64,000 nt of DNA from Acidovorax sp. HDW3. GTDB taxonomy: Bacteria > Pseudomonadota > Gammaproteobacteria > Burkholderiales > Burkholderiaceae_C. The notes beneath the pieces were generated by a model. That model saw only the letters and a program-made list of their open reading frames with translations. It was not told the DNA's origin and ran no database searches. Numbering within the stretch: position 1 is the first letter of the stretch; every line of letters starts with the position of its first letter. The stretch is taken from NCBI RefSeq assembly GCF_011303755.1, contig NZ_CP049885.1, forward strand, positions 2,028,001-2,092,000, written 5' to 3'. This document shows positions 43,719-52,393 of the stretch, in pieces. Both the position numbers and the translations under genes were made by a program.

Positions 43719-46589
43719 ATGAGCGACACCCCTGCCCAGCCCGGCCTGCAATCCCTGTCCAAGTCTTTTGAACCCGCGCCGCTCGAAGCGCACTGGGGCC
43801 CCGAGTGGGAAAAGCGCGGCTACGGCCACGCCGGCGTGCGCGGCACGGGCCAGGCCGACGCCAGCGCGCCCGCCTTCGCCATCCAACTGCCGCCGCCCAA
43901 CGTGACGGGCACGCTGCACATGGGCCACGCCTTCAACCAGACCATCATGGACAGCCTGACGCGCTACCACCGGATGCTGGGGCACAACACGGCCTGGATT
44001 CCGGGCACCGACCACGCCGGCATTGCCACGCAGATCGTCGTCGAGCGCCAGCTGCAGGAGCAAGGCGTGAGCCGCCACGACCTGGGCCGCCCGGATTTCG
44101 TGAAAAAGGTGTGGGAGTGGAAGGAGCAGTCGGGCAACACCATCACCACGCAAATGCGCCGCCTGGGCGACACCGTGGACTGGAGCCGCGAGTACTTCAC
44201 CATGGACGACAAGCTCTCCAAGGTGGTGACGCAAACCTTCGTCCAGCTGTACGAGCAGGGCCTGATCTACCGCGGCAAGCGCCTGGTGAACTGGGACCCG
44301 GTACTGCAGTCCGCCGTCTCCGACCTGGAGGTGGAGAACGAAGAAAAAGACGGCTCGCTGTGGCACATCGCCTACCCGCTGGCCGATGGCACCGGCCAGC
44401 TCGTCGTCGCCACCACGCGCCCCGAAACCATGCTGGGCGACGTGGCCGTGATGGTGCACCCCGAGGACGAGCGCTACGCGCACCTGATCGGCAAGATGGT
44501 GAAGCTGCCCTTGTGCGACCGTGAGATTCCGGTGATTGCCGACGCCTACGTCGATAAGGAATTCGGCACCGGCGTGGTCAAGGTCACGCCCGCACACGAC
44601 CAGAACGACTATCAAGTAGGCCAGCGCCACCAGTTGCCCATGGTTTGCGTGCTGACGCTCACAGCCACCATCAACGACAACGCACCGGAAAAGTACCGGG
44701 GCCTAGAGCGCTTCGCCGCGCGCAAGGCCGTGGTGGCTGACCTCGAAGCCCTGGGCCTGCTGGTCGAGACGAAAAAGCACAAGCTCATGGTGCCCATCTG
44801 CACCCGCACCGGCCAGGTGATCGAGCCCATGCTGACCGATCAGTGGTTCGTTGCCATGAACAAGGTCGGCCAGGGCGACGCCACGGGCAAATCCATTGCG
44901 CAAAAGGCCATTGATGCGGTCGCCAGCGGCCAGGTGCAGTTTGTGCCCGAGAACTGGGTCAACACCTACAACCAGTGGATGAACAACATCCAGGACTGGT
45001 GCATCAGCCGCCAGCTCTGGTGGGGCCACCAGATTCCGGCCTGGTACGACGAGGACGGCAAGGTGTATGTCGCCAAGAGCGAAGCCGAGGCCCAGGCACA
45101 AGCCCCCGGCAAAACGCTCAAGCGCGACCCCGACGTGCTCGACACCTGGTACTCGTCGGCCCTCGTGCCCTTCTCCACCATGGGCTGGCCAAATCAAACA
45201 GATTCGGCCACCGACGACTACAACCTCTACCTGCCCAGCAGCGTGCTGGTCACGGGCTACGACATCATCTTCTTCTGGGTCGCCCGCATGATCATGATGA
45301 GCACGCACTTCACGGGCCGCGTGCCGTTCAAGCATGTGTACATCCACGGCCTGGTGCTCGACGCCCAGGGCAAGAAGATGAGCAAGAGCGAGGGCAACGT
45401 GCTCGACCCGGTCGATCTGATCGACGGCATTTCCCTCGCCCCCCTGCTGGACAAGCGCACCCAGGGCCTGCGCCGGCCCGAGACCGCGCCCAAGGTGCGC
45501 AAGGCCACGGAAAAGGAATTCCCCGACGGCATCCCCGCCTACGGCGCCGACGCACTGCGCTTTACCTTCGCCGCGCTCGCCAGCCTGGGGCGCTCCATCA
45601 ACTTCGACAGCAAACGCTGCGAGGGCTACCGCAACTTCTGCAACAAGCTCTGGAACGCCAGCCGCTTCGTGCTGATGAACTGCGAGGGCTTTGACTGCGG
45701 CCTGGACACCACCCAGGGCTGCAGCGGCGACTACCTCAGTTTTAGCCAGAGCGACCGCTGGATCGTCTCGCGCCTGCAAAAAATCGAGGCCCAGGTGGCC
45801 CAGGGCTTTGCCGACTACCGCCTGGACAACGTCGCCAACACGCTCTACGACTTCGTCTGGAACGAGTTCTGCGATTGGTACCTGGAAATCGCCAAGGTGC
45901 AGATCCAGACCGGCACCGCGCAGCAGCAACGCGCCACGCGCCGCACGCTGATCCGCGTCTTGGAAGCCATCTTGCGCCTGGCCCACCCCATCATTCCGTT
46001 CGTGACGGAAGCTCTGTGGCAAGTCGTGGCCCCCGTGGCCGGTCTGCCCGGCGCGTCGATTGCCGTGGCCGCCTACCCGCAGTCGCAACCCGCCAAGATC
46101 GACGAGGCCGCCGAGGGCTACGTGCAGCGACTCAAGCACATGGTGGACGCCTGCCGCCAACTGCGCGGCGAAATGGGCGTCTCGCCCGCGCAGCGCCTGC
46201 CGCTGCTGGCCGTGGCCGACAACGCCGAAGAAGCGCAGTTCTTGCGCGCCAACGCCGCCGTGCTGCAAAACCTGGCCAAGCTCAGTGAGGTGAAAGTGTT
46301 TGACGACGCCGCCGCCTGGGCTAAAGAAGCGCAGAACGCCCCCGTCAGCGTCATCGGCGCGGCGCGCCTGGCGCTGTTCGTCGAGATCGACGTGGCGGCA
46401 GAAAAAGCCCGTTTGGGCAAGGAAGCGGCACGCCTGTCGGGCGAAATCGCCAAGGCCAACGCCAAGCTCGGCAACGAAGCCTTCTGCGCCAAAGCCCCCG
46501 CCGCCGTGCTGGAGCAAGAGAAAAAGCGCGTGGCCGACTTTGGCGCGACGCTCGCGCGCATCGAGGAACAACTCGCCCGCCTGGGCTGA
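43719..46589 (+). CDS. valS: valyl-tRNA synthetase
   Basis: Charges tRNA-Val. 956 residues. The class I HIGH motif is HMGH in [20 protein letters not shown] is [13 protein letters not shown]; the editing domain has [13 protein letters not shown] and the C-terminal coiled coil starts near residue 890 ([14 protein letters not shown]). ATG at 43719 is used because upstream sequence is leader. A longer open frame runs back through the VOC gene and is not coding. Confidence 0.97.
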   Translation: MSDTPAQPGLQSLSKSFEPAPLEAHWGPEWEKRGYGHAGVRGTGQADASAPAFAIQLPPPNVTGTLHMGHAFNQTIMDSLTRYHRMLGHNTAWIPGTDHAGIATQIVVERQLQEQGVSRHDLGRPDFVKKVWEWKEQSGNTITTQMRRLGDTVDWSREYFTMDDKLSKVVTQTFVQLYEQGLIYRGKRLVNWDPVLQSAVSDLEVENEEKDGSLWHIAYPLADGTGQLVVATTRPETMLGDVAVMVHPEDERYAHLIGKMVKLPLCDREIPVIADAYVDKEFGTGVVKVTPAHDQNDYQVGQRHQLPMVCVLTLTATINDNAPEKYRGLERFAARKAVVADLEALGLLVETKKHKLMVPICTRTGQVIEPMLTDQWFVAMNKVGQGDATGKSIAQKAIDAVASGQVQFVPENWVNTYNQWMNNIQDWCISRQLWWGHQIPAWYDEDGKVYVAKSEAEAQAQAPGKTLKRDPDVLDTWYSSALVPFSTMGWPNQTDSATDDYNLYLPSSVLVTGYDIIFFWVARMIMMSTHFTGRVPFKHVYIHGLVLDAQGKKMSKSEGNVLDPVDLIDGISLAPLLDKRTQGLRRPETAPKVRKATEKEFPDGIPAYGADALRFTFAALASLGRSINFDSKRCEGYRNFCNKLWNASRFVLMNCEGFDCGLDTTQGCSGDYLSFSQSDRWIVSRLQKIEAQVAQGFADYRLDNVANTLYDFVWNEFCDWYLEIAKVQIQTGTAQQQRATRRTLIRVLEAILRLAHPIIPFVTEALWQVVAPVAGLPGASIAVAAYPQSQPAKIDEAAEGYVQRLKHMVDACRQLRGEMGVSPAQRLPLLAVADNAEEAQFLRANAAVLQNLAKLSEVKVFDDAAAWAKEAQNAPVSVIGAARLALFVEIDVAAEKARLGKEAARLSGEIAKANAKLGNEAFCAKAPAAVLEQEKKRVADFGATLARIEEQLARLG

Positions 46590-46592
46590 CCC

Positions 46593-46705
46593 CACTCCCC
46601 TCCCCCCTTCACGGGAGAGGGGCCGGGGGAGAGGGAGGTTTTGACGCAGCGCACAGCACTTGATGCCCCCTCTCCCCCACCCTCTCCCGCAAGGGGAGAG
46701 GGAGC
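46593..46705. repeat. CTCTCCC hairpin repeats (two facing copies)
   Basis: CCCCTCCCCCCTTCACGGGAG with AGGGGCCGGGGGAGAGGGA, and CCCCCTCTCCCCCACCCTCT with CCCGCAAGGGGAGAGGG. The copies face each other in the valS-galU spacer. The same repeat occurs six more times at 58.4 and 59.8-60.1 kb. Confidence 0.65.
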
Positions 46706-46729
46706 CAACCTCAAAAACCAGGAACTCGC

Positions 46730-47614
46730 ATGACCGCTACCCGCATCCGCAAAGCCGTTTTCCCCGTCGCCGGCCTGGGCACGCGCTTTTTGCCCGCCAC
46801 CAAGGCATCGCCCAAGGAGATGCTGCCGGTGGTCGATAAACCGCTCATCCAGTACGCCGTGGAAGAAGCCTACGAGGCCGGCATCCGCGACATGGTGTTT
46901 GTGACGGGCCGCAGCAAGCGCGCCATCGAAGACCACTTCGACACCGCCTACGAGCTGGAAAACGAGCTGGAGCAGGCCGGCAAAAAGGACATGCTGGAGC
47001 TCGTGCACAGCATCGCGCCCGACGACATGAACTGCCTGTTCGTGCGCCAGCCGCGCAGCCTGGGCCTGGGCCACGCCGTGCTGTGCGCCGAGCCGCTGGT
47101 GGGCAACGAGCCCTTTGCCGTGCTGCTGGCCGATGACTTAATGGTGGGTGAGGGCAAAGGCCCCGGCGTGATGGCGCAGATGACCGCTGCGTTTGAAAAA
47201 CAAGGCCGCTCCCTGCTGGCCGTGCAGGAGGTGCCCCAGGAGCACACCAAGCGCTACGGCATCGTCAAAGGCGAGGCCGCAGGCGGGCCGCTGATCCGCG
47301 TCGATCAAATCGTGGAAAAGCCCGCGCCCGAAGTGGCCCCCTCGCGCATGGGCGTGGCCGGGCGCTATGTGCTGACGCCGCGCATCTTTGAAGAAATCCG
47401 CAACCAGCCGCGTGGCGTGGGCGGCGAGATCCAACTCACCGACGCCATCGCCCGCCTGATGGCGCATGAGGCCGTTTACGCTTACCAATACAGCGGCAAG
47501 CGCTACGATTGTGGTAGCAAAGAAGGCTTTTTGGAGGCCACGGTAGAGCTGGCCCTGCAGCACCCGCAGGTGGGGGCGCAGTTTCGGGCGTATTTGCAGG
47601 GCTTGGCCTTGTAA
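46730..47614 (+). CDS. galU: UTP-glucose-1-phosphate uridylyltransferase
   Basis: Makes UDP-glucose from UTP and glucose 1-phosphate for surface polysaccharides. 294 residues, with the nucleotide-binding [20 protein letters not shown], then [13 protein letters not shown], and [19 protein letters not shown] stands upstream of the ATG. Confidence 0.96.
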   Translation: MTATRIRKAVFPVAGLGTRFLPATKASPKEMLPVVDKPLIQYAVEEAYEAGIRDMVFVTGRSKRAIEDHFDTAYELENELEQAGKKDMLELVHSIAPDDMNCLFVRQPRSLGLGHAVLCAEPLVGNEPFAVLLADDLMVGEGKGPGVMAQMTAAFEKQGRSLLAVQEVPQEHTKRYGIVKGEAAGGPLIRVDQIVEKPAPEVAPSRMGVAGRYVLTPRIFEEIRNQPRGVGGEIQLTDAIARLMAHEAVYAYQYSGKRYDCGSKEGFLEATVELALQHPQVGAQFRAYLQGLAL

Positions 47615-47707
47615 CACCCTCGCTGCGACACCCGCTGTCGCAGCGCGTTCCTATGATGCGCCGCTGCAGCCGCACACCGCCGCTGCCCGCATTGCAGGAA
47701 CGCACGT

Positions 47708-48583
47708 ATGAGCACCGCCCCACCCACTCCAGCCACCCCTACGGGCCGCAGCACCCCGTCGATTGAGCAGCAACTCACCCAGGCCGCAGAGTGGATCGCC
47801 AGCGCCGACGGCCTGCTCATTGCCGCAGGCGCAGGCATCGGCATCGACTCCGGCCTGCCGGACTTTCGCGGCAAGGCAGGCTTCTGGCGCGCCTACCCCG
47901 CGCTGAAAAAAGGCCGCCTGCCGTTCGACCGCATCGCATCGCCCGACGCCTTTCGGCGGCTCCCATCCACCGCCTGGGGCTTTTACGGCCACCGCCTCAA
48001 CCTCTACCGCGCCACGCAGCCGCACGCCGGGTTCGCGCTGCTGCGCACCTGGGGCGCGCGCATGCCGCACGGCTGCTTTGTGTACACCAGCAACGTCGAT
48101 GGGCAGTTCCACAAAGCAGGCTTCCCCGAGTCGCGCATCGTGGAATGCCACGGCTCCATCCACCGCCTGCAATGCGTTACCGACTGCGCGGGCCACCTCT
48201 GGTCCGCCGCAAACTTCCACCCCCAGGTTCATGAAGCCACCTGCCAGTTGCAAAGCGAGCTGCCGCGCTGCCCCCACTGCGGCGCGCTGGCGCGGCCCAA
48301 CATCCTGCTGTTCAACGACGGGCACTGGAACGACCTGTGGACAGAGCGCCAGCACATGCTGCTCGACGCCTGGCTCGGCAGCACCCCGCCCCCGCTGGTC
48401 ATCGAAATCGGCGCGGGCCGCGCCATCGCCACCGTGCGCCACTTCAGCCAGCGCATGCAGCAGCGCGGCAGCAGGCTCATCCGCATCAACCCGGACGACG
48501 CCCGCGTCAACAACGCCCACGCCATTGAACTTTCGCTGGGTGCCAGGGATGCACTGGAACAAATCAACGCCCTGTTGGTGTGA
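47708..48583 (+). CDS. SIR2-family NAD-dependent protein deacylase
   Basis: A 291-residue sirtuin. NAD-binding GAGIGIDSGLPDFRG is near residue 38, TSNVDGQFH near 127, the catalytic His in VECHGSIHRL, and four zinc cysteines in CVTDC and CPHC. GRAIATVRHFS and the loop RINPDDARVNN match the Rossmann C-terminus. The zinc site suggests a protein deacylase rather than a defence NADase, though defence sirtuins of short form exist. It ends 6 bp before the DnaA-like ATPase gene and is probably co-transcribed with it. Confidence 0.9.
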   Translation: MSTAPPTPATPTGRSTPSIEQQLTQAAEWIASADGLLIAAGAGIGIDSGLPDFRGKAGFWRAYPALKKGRLPFDRIASPDAFRRLPSTAWGFYGHRLNLYRATQPHAGFALLRTWGARMPHGCFVYTSNVDGQFHKAGFPESRIVECHGSIHRLQCVTDCAGHLWSAANFHPQVHEATCQLQSELPRCPHCGALARPNILLFNDGHWNDLWTERQHMLLDAWLGSTPPPLVIEIGAGRAIATVRHFSQRMQQRGSRLIRINPDDARVNNAHAIELSLGARDALEQINALLV

Positions 48584-48589
48584 CAGGGC

Positions 48590-49099
48590 ATGACCATGCT
48601 CTACCGCCCCCGGCGCGACTGGACGCTCGCCAGCTTCACCCCCCGCAAGAGCAGCCAGCATGCGCGGGCGGCGGGCATCCGCTTCGTCGCGCAAGAGCGC
48701 CCCGCGCCCACCACCCTGGTGCTGGCCGGGCCGCCGGGCAGCGGCAAAACCCACCTGCTCCACGCCCTGGCCCAGCACGCGCGCCGCAACCCCACCATCG
48801 ACCAGATCGCCTGCCTTGGTGCCACCCAATGGGCGCAGGAAATAGCCGCCGGGCTGCACTTTGGCGACAGCCACCGGGTGCTGCAACACTTTGCGCAGCA
48901 AGACCTGCTGGCCCTGGACGACGCCGACCGCCTCTGGGGCCTGCCGCAGGCGCAGCAGGCCTTTGCCCAACTGCTGCAAGAGCGCCAGGCGCAAGGATTG
49001 CGCACGCTGCTGACGGCGACGCTGTATTCGGCTGGGAGCCACAACCCGCAACCGCTGTGCGCGCTGCTGGCTGAGCAGGCGGCGGTGCGGTTGTGGTGA
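48590..49099 (+). CDS. short DnaA/Hda-like AAA+ ATPase
   Basis: A 169-residue protein resembling only the N-terminal half of the AAA+ domain of DnaA or Hda: FTPRKSSQHARAAG, Walker A GPPGSGKTHLLHAL, Walker B LLALDDAD. Sensor and lid helices are short and there is no DNA-binding domain IV, so it cannot be a replication initiator. ATG at 48596 is an alternative start. Adjacent to the sirtuin, and not near other replication genes. Role unknown. Confidence 0.75.
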   Translation: MTMLYRPRRDWTLASFTPRKSSQHARAAGIRFVAQERPAPTTLVLAGPPGSGKTHLLHALAQHARRNPTIDQIACLGATQWAQEIAAGLHFGDSHRVLQHFAQQDLLALDDADRLWGLPQAQQAFAQLLQERQAQGLRTLLTATLYSAGSHNPQPLCALLAEQAAVRLW

Positions 49100-49299
49100 A
49101 TGCAGGCTTCCAACATTCCCTGGCACTTTTCCGCCAATTATCTGCCCGCTGGATGGCGCACCAACCCAGGAGTTTGGCGCGTGGATCCACCGCTATCATT
49201 TTCACGGCACATGACCGCTGATACTGGCCGCGGGAAAGCCATCGGGCCAGTCATTCACAACACTCACCAGACACCATTCCTGCACCATCGTCCGCACCA

Positions 49300-50181
49300 A
49301 TGAAAAACCGGGCACTCCCTCACAAAACCACCTGTAAACATAACATGCGACAAACAACTGAAGAAAACCGACTCTTGGAGAAGATTGCCTATCTTGCATA
49401 TTATTTTCAAGATTTATATCTTGATTCTTGTGGAGATGGGCATTCAGAGTTGATAGAACAACTAAACCTCATCCCGGGGAAATTAGACTGGAATAAATTG
49501 AGGGAAATTCTGAGTTATCTCATTCGCCATAAAAAATACGGAATAACAGAATCCGCACTGGCAACGATCCACTGGCTCCGCACGATTCACCCTGACCTTA
49601 TCCCGATGGATGACGAAATAGAGAAACTCACCAGAATATGCAAGCGCTACGAAATACCGATTGACAGAACGATAGGCGCCAAAGAAATAAAACACCGCAA
49701 AGGCTTGCAGTTAGTCCGGTACTTCTGGCTCATGCAGCAGCACATCGTTGGCAAACACAGCCGCGCACCCACGTTCTTTTTCAGCGATCAGGAACTGTGC
49801 ATCGGGTCCACCGAGGCCTCCGCTGCGACGGGAGAAGAGCATCGGGAACACGTCGTGCCCTGTGCCTACATCCGTGATTTGTTCATCGGAAATAGTGACA
49901 AAAAAGGTTACTTCCACCAAAAGCGACTGGTGACACTCGACCGGGAGGATGTCCCCTATGCCAATCAACTGGCAACCCGGGTGACCCGTCTGCTCTGCGT
50001 GGTCTACGTATCAAACGACCAGTGGGAAAAACTGGACAAAGGAGACAGCCCGCTGAAGGTCAGAATGCCAGAAGGCTGGAACCCCGAAACGGACGATATT
50101 CTTGCTCGCCTCAAATTTCACGGCTGGAACAAAATAATCCCGATACCAAATAGCAAACACAGCCCCTCAGTACAGTTCTGA
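49300..50181 (+). CDS. AT-rich protein with HNH-like motif
   Basis: A 293-residue protein (or 278 if ATG at 49345 is used). No family was assigned with certainty. EEHREHVVPCAYI near residues 180-192 resembles the first metal-binding element of HNH nucleases; the region VKFHGWNKI-like C-terminus and many Lys/Ile/Tyr residues differ from the Ala-rich neighbours. Base composition is visibly lower in GC than the rest of the window, a sign of acquisition by transfer. No ribosome-binding site is evident. The 200-245 bp before it show nothing. Confidence 0.6.
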   Translation: MKNRALPHKTTCKHNMRQTTEENRLLEKIAYLAYYFQDLYLDSCGDGHSELIEQLNLIPGKLDWNKLREILSYLIRHKKYGITESALATIHWLRTIHPDLIPMDDEIEKLTRICKRYEIPIDRTIGAKEIKHRKGLQLVRYFWLMQQHIVGKHSRAPTFFFSDQELCIGSTEASAATGEEHREHVVPCAYIRDLFIGNSDKKGYFHQKRLVTLDREDVPYANQLATRVTRLLCVVYVSNDQWEKLDKGDSPLKVRMPEGWNPETDDILARLKFHGWNKIIPIPNSKHSPSVQF

Positions 50182-50226
50182 ACGTCAAGGCGGCACTGCG
50201 GGCAGTGCTCTGCGCTTCTTCAAATG

Positions 50227-50262
50227 GATAGCGCCCAGCGCTTGCCATTCAAGGGCTACAAC
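50227..50262. repeat. REP-like hairpin repeat, copy 10 (degenerate)
   Basis: GATAGCGCCCAGCGCTTGCC, then ATTCAAGGGCTACAA: family core with a broken right arm, between the HNH-like gene and a broken ORF. Confidence 0.4.
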
Positions 50263-50324
50263 CGTTTTGACTCTTACGGCGCAGCTCAAAGCATTCCTTT
50301 GTCCCAAACAACAAGGAATGCGCC

Positions 50325-50795
50325 ATGCACCAGCCCGCACCCCTCGCCAGCATCGCCCACACCCGCCAGGGCGAGCTGCTGGCGCTGACCTTCCACGACC
50401 GCACGCTGGTGGCACGCTGGGCCTCCGGGCCGCCCTATCCGCCGGGCAGCTTCTACCAGCAGTGGGCGGCTGACCGGCTCCAGGCCTAGAAGACCGACCC
50501 AGAACGCCGGCAAATCATCGACTGGCTGGCGCAGCAGGGCATGGGCTGGCAAGCCTGCGCGCCGTTTTTGCCGGGGTGGAAGGCCGACGGCAGTTATTGG
50601 GGTGACATGTGCCTGGACATGGCCTGCGCCCCGCAGCACCCGCGCTACCAGGCGCTGCTCTCGTACTTGTATCCAGCAGGCGGCAGGCGGTTTGAGAAGG
50701 CAACGCTTTGGCGCATACCGCGCGATAGCGGCTTATTGAATGCCGATGCATGCGGTCTATCAAGCCAATGGATGGTGCCCCATGCACTTTTGTGA
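50325..50795 (+). pseudogene. unknown gene interrupted by an in-frame TAG
   Basis: AAGGAATGCGCC precedes an ATG at 50325; the frame runs 54 codons (MHQPAPLASIAHTRQGELLA ... AADRLQA), meets TAG at 50487, then goes on in the same frame for about 100 codons (IIDWLAQQGMGWQACAPF ... WRIPRDSGL). Codon use and protein character are equal on both sides, so a single base change broke one gene of about 156 codons. The family was not recognised. Confidence 0.6.
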
Positions 50796-50847
50796 AAAAC
50801 ACTGCACCTACAGCCACTGAAACCTCAACCCACCAGAAAGCAAATTC

Positions 50848-51348
50848 ATGCTCCCGAATCTATGTCGCTTCGCCACAAACGACATCCAGAGCTACCAAAC
50901 CTTTCCCCCCTCCGAATGATCACACAATGCCTGGAAAGGTTTCTACGCGGCCCTTCAAAAACAACTGCAAGACGGACGCTGGGACTATGTGGCCCATCCG
51001 GCAGGCGGATTCATGGGGTTTTGGTGGCACTTCAAAGATACCCATGACTGCGATGCATATCTACAGCTTGAGCAGGATAAGCTGTGCTTCAAAATATCCG
51101 TGGACGATGAAGAAAAAAGAAAAAACCTTCGCCAGCTGTGGCATGAAAAAATCCTTTCAAAATGCCAGGAAAGCGGACTCAAAGCAAAACGCCCCAACCG
51201 CTTTGGCAACGGCCAATATATGACGGTAGCCATCCTGGATCAGGAATATCAAGCAGTGAATGACAAGGGGTTGATTGATATGCCGGGCACGCTCAAAACC
51301 CTGCAATCCGCACAATCCGTTCTGGATGCTTGTTGGCCCACGGTATGA
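50848..51348 (+). pseudogene. unknown gene interrupted by an in-frame TGA, possible nuclease-superfamily domain
   Basis: ATG at 50848 (MLPNLCRFATNDIQSYQTFP) runs to TGA at 50917; the same frame continues (NAWKGFYAALQKQLQDGRWD, YVAHPAGGFMGFWWHF) to the stop at 51348. The second part alone could start with GTG at 50989 (119 codons). The YV..P.GGF.GFWW pattern recalls a small protein family sometimes listed with PD-(D/E)XK nucleases; this is a weak memory match. Second neighbouring gene to carry a single nonsense codon. Confidence 0.55.
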
Positions 51349-51441
51349 CACAGCGCTGCCCGCGCACTGACACGGCCCGCAAAGCCTGAACAGTGCGCCT
51401 GCCGCACCACCACACCCATCCGCACCCATTTACACACCACC

Positions 51442-52278
51442 ATGACACCACCCATGCACATCCACGCCTTCCAGCAAGCCATTGCCCCCGCCGCCCTGGG
51501 CCGCACCCGCGCCGGGGCGCCGCAGGATGCGCTGGCCATCCAGACGGTGGCCGAGCGCCACCTGTGGCAAAAGCCCCAGGGCCACTTTGCGGGCGTGGCC
51601 GAAGGCGGGTTTGCCTGGGTGTCGGTGGCCGATGGCGTGGCGTCCAGCCCCTGCGCCGCCCTGGCCAGCCGCAGCCTGCTGCAGGTTTTGCACGCCAGCG
51701 CCCTGCCCCAGGCCGCCAACGCGCTGCCGGGCCTGGTGCGCCGCGCCCGGCACGACTGGCAAAGCCGCCACCTGCGCCCACGCACCCAGGGCGCGGCCTG
51801 CACGCTGGCCAGCCTGCTGCATGTGCAGGGCCAGGTCTGCGCCGTCAACTGCGGCGATTCGCGCATCTGGCGGCTGCGCCCGCAGGCGGATGGCAGCGTG
51901 CAATGGCTGCAGATCAGCCGTGACCACACGCTGTGGCAACAAATGCTGGATGCGGGCGAGGTGCAGCCCGAAGATGCGGCGGACTACGCCAGCATCTACC
52001 AGGGGCTGGCGCATTGCCTGGTGCTGGGCGACAGCGACGAGGAAGAAGCGAGCGCAGACGCAGACTGGCTGCACATCTGGCACGGCCAGGCCGCCCTTGG
52101 CGACTGCTACCTGCTGGCTACGGACGGGCTGCACGACAGCCTGCCCGCAGCGCGCCTGCAAGCGCTGTGGCAGGCGCAGCAGCCGCCGCAGGCCAACTTG
52201 GACGCGCTGCATGCGGCGTACCGGCAGGCGGGTGCGCCGGATGATATTTCAGTGATTGTGCTGGAAATTCAAAAATGA
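51442..52278 (+). CDS. PP2C-family serine/threonine protein phosphatase
   Basis: A 278-residue metal-dependent phosphatase. Metal-binding motifs: VSVADGVASS (motif 2), NCGDSRIWRLR (motif 8 region), ATDGLHDS, and PDDISVIVLE at the end; GAPQDAL near the start stands for the usual NED/NQD. ATG at 51442 or 51454. It precedes a double AAA ATPase gene by 115 bp (a REP copy lies between) on the same strand. PP2C enzymes paired with ATPases often control signalling or secretion; its partner kinase is not encoded in the window. Confidence 0.88.
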   Translation: MTPPMHIHAFQQAIAPAALGRTRAGAPQDALAIQTVAERHLWQKPQGHFAGVAEGGFAWVSVADGVASSPCAALASRSLLQVLHASALPQAANALPGLVRRARHDWQSRHLRPRTQGAACTLASLLHVQGQVCAVNCGDSRIWRLRPQADGSVQWLQISRDHTLWQQMLDAGEVQPEDAADYASIYQGLAHCLVLGDSDEEEASADADWLHIWHGQAALGDCYLLATDGLHDSLPAARLQALWQAQQPPQANLDALHAAYRQAGAPDDISVIVLEIQK

Positions 52279-52313
52279 TAGCTGCTGGCGTTTATCCATC
52301 AAGCGCTAGAGGC
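52276..52313. repeat. REP-like hairpin repeat, copy 11
   Basis: GATAGCTGCTGGCGTTTATC, then CATCAAGCGCTAGAGGC, starting at the PP2C stop codon. Confidence 0.55.
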
Positions 52314-52393
52314 TGAAAACACTCCAAATCCACAAGCGACACAATGCGTCGCACCCATGCGGACAATGCCTCCATCCCATCAGGAGCCCCCGC

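Noticed and set aside
49100-49303. 67-codon ORF after the DnaA-like gene
   Set aside because: No ribosome-binding site, unusual composition and no recognisable domain; treated as non-coding.
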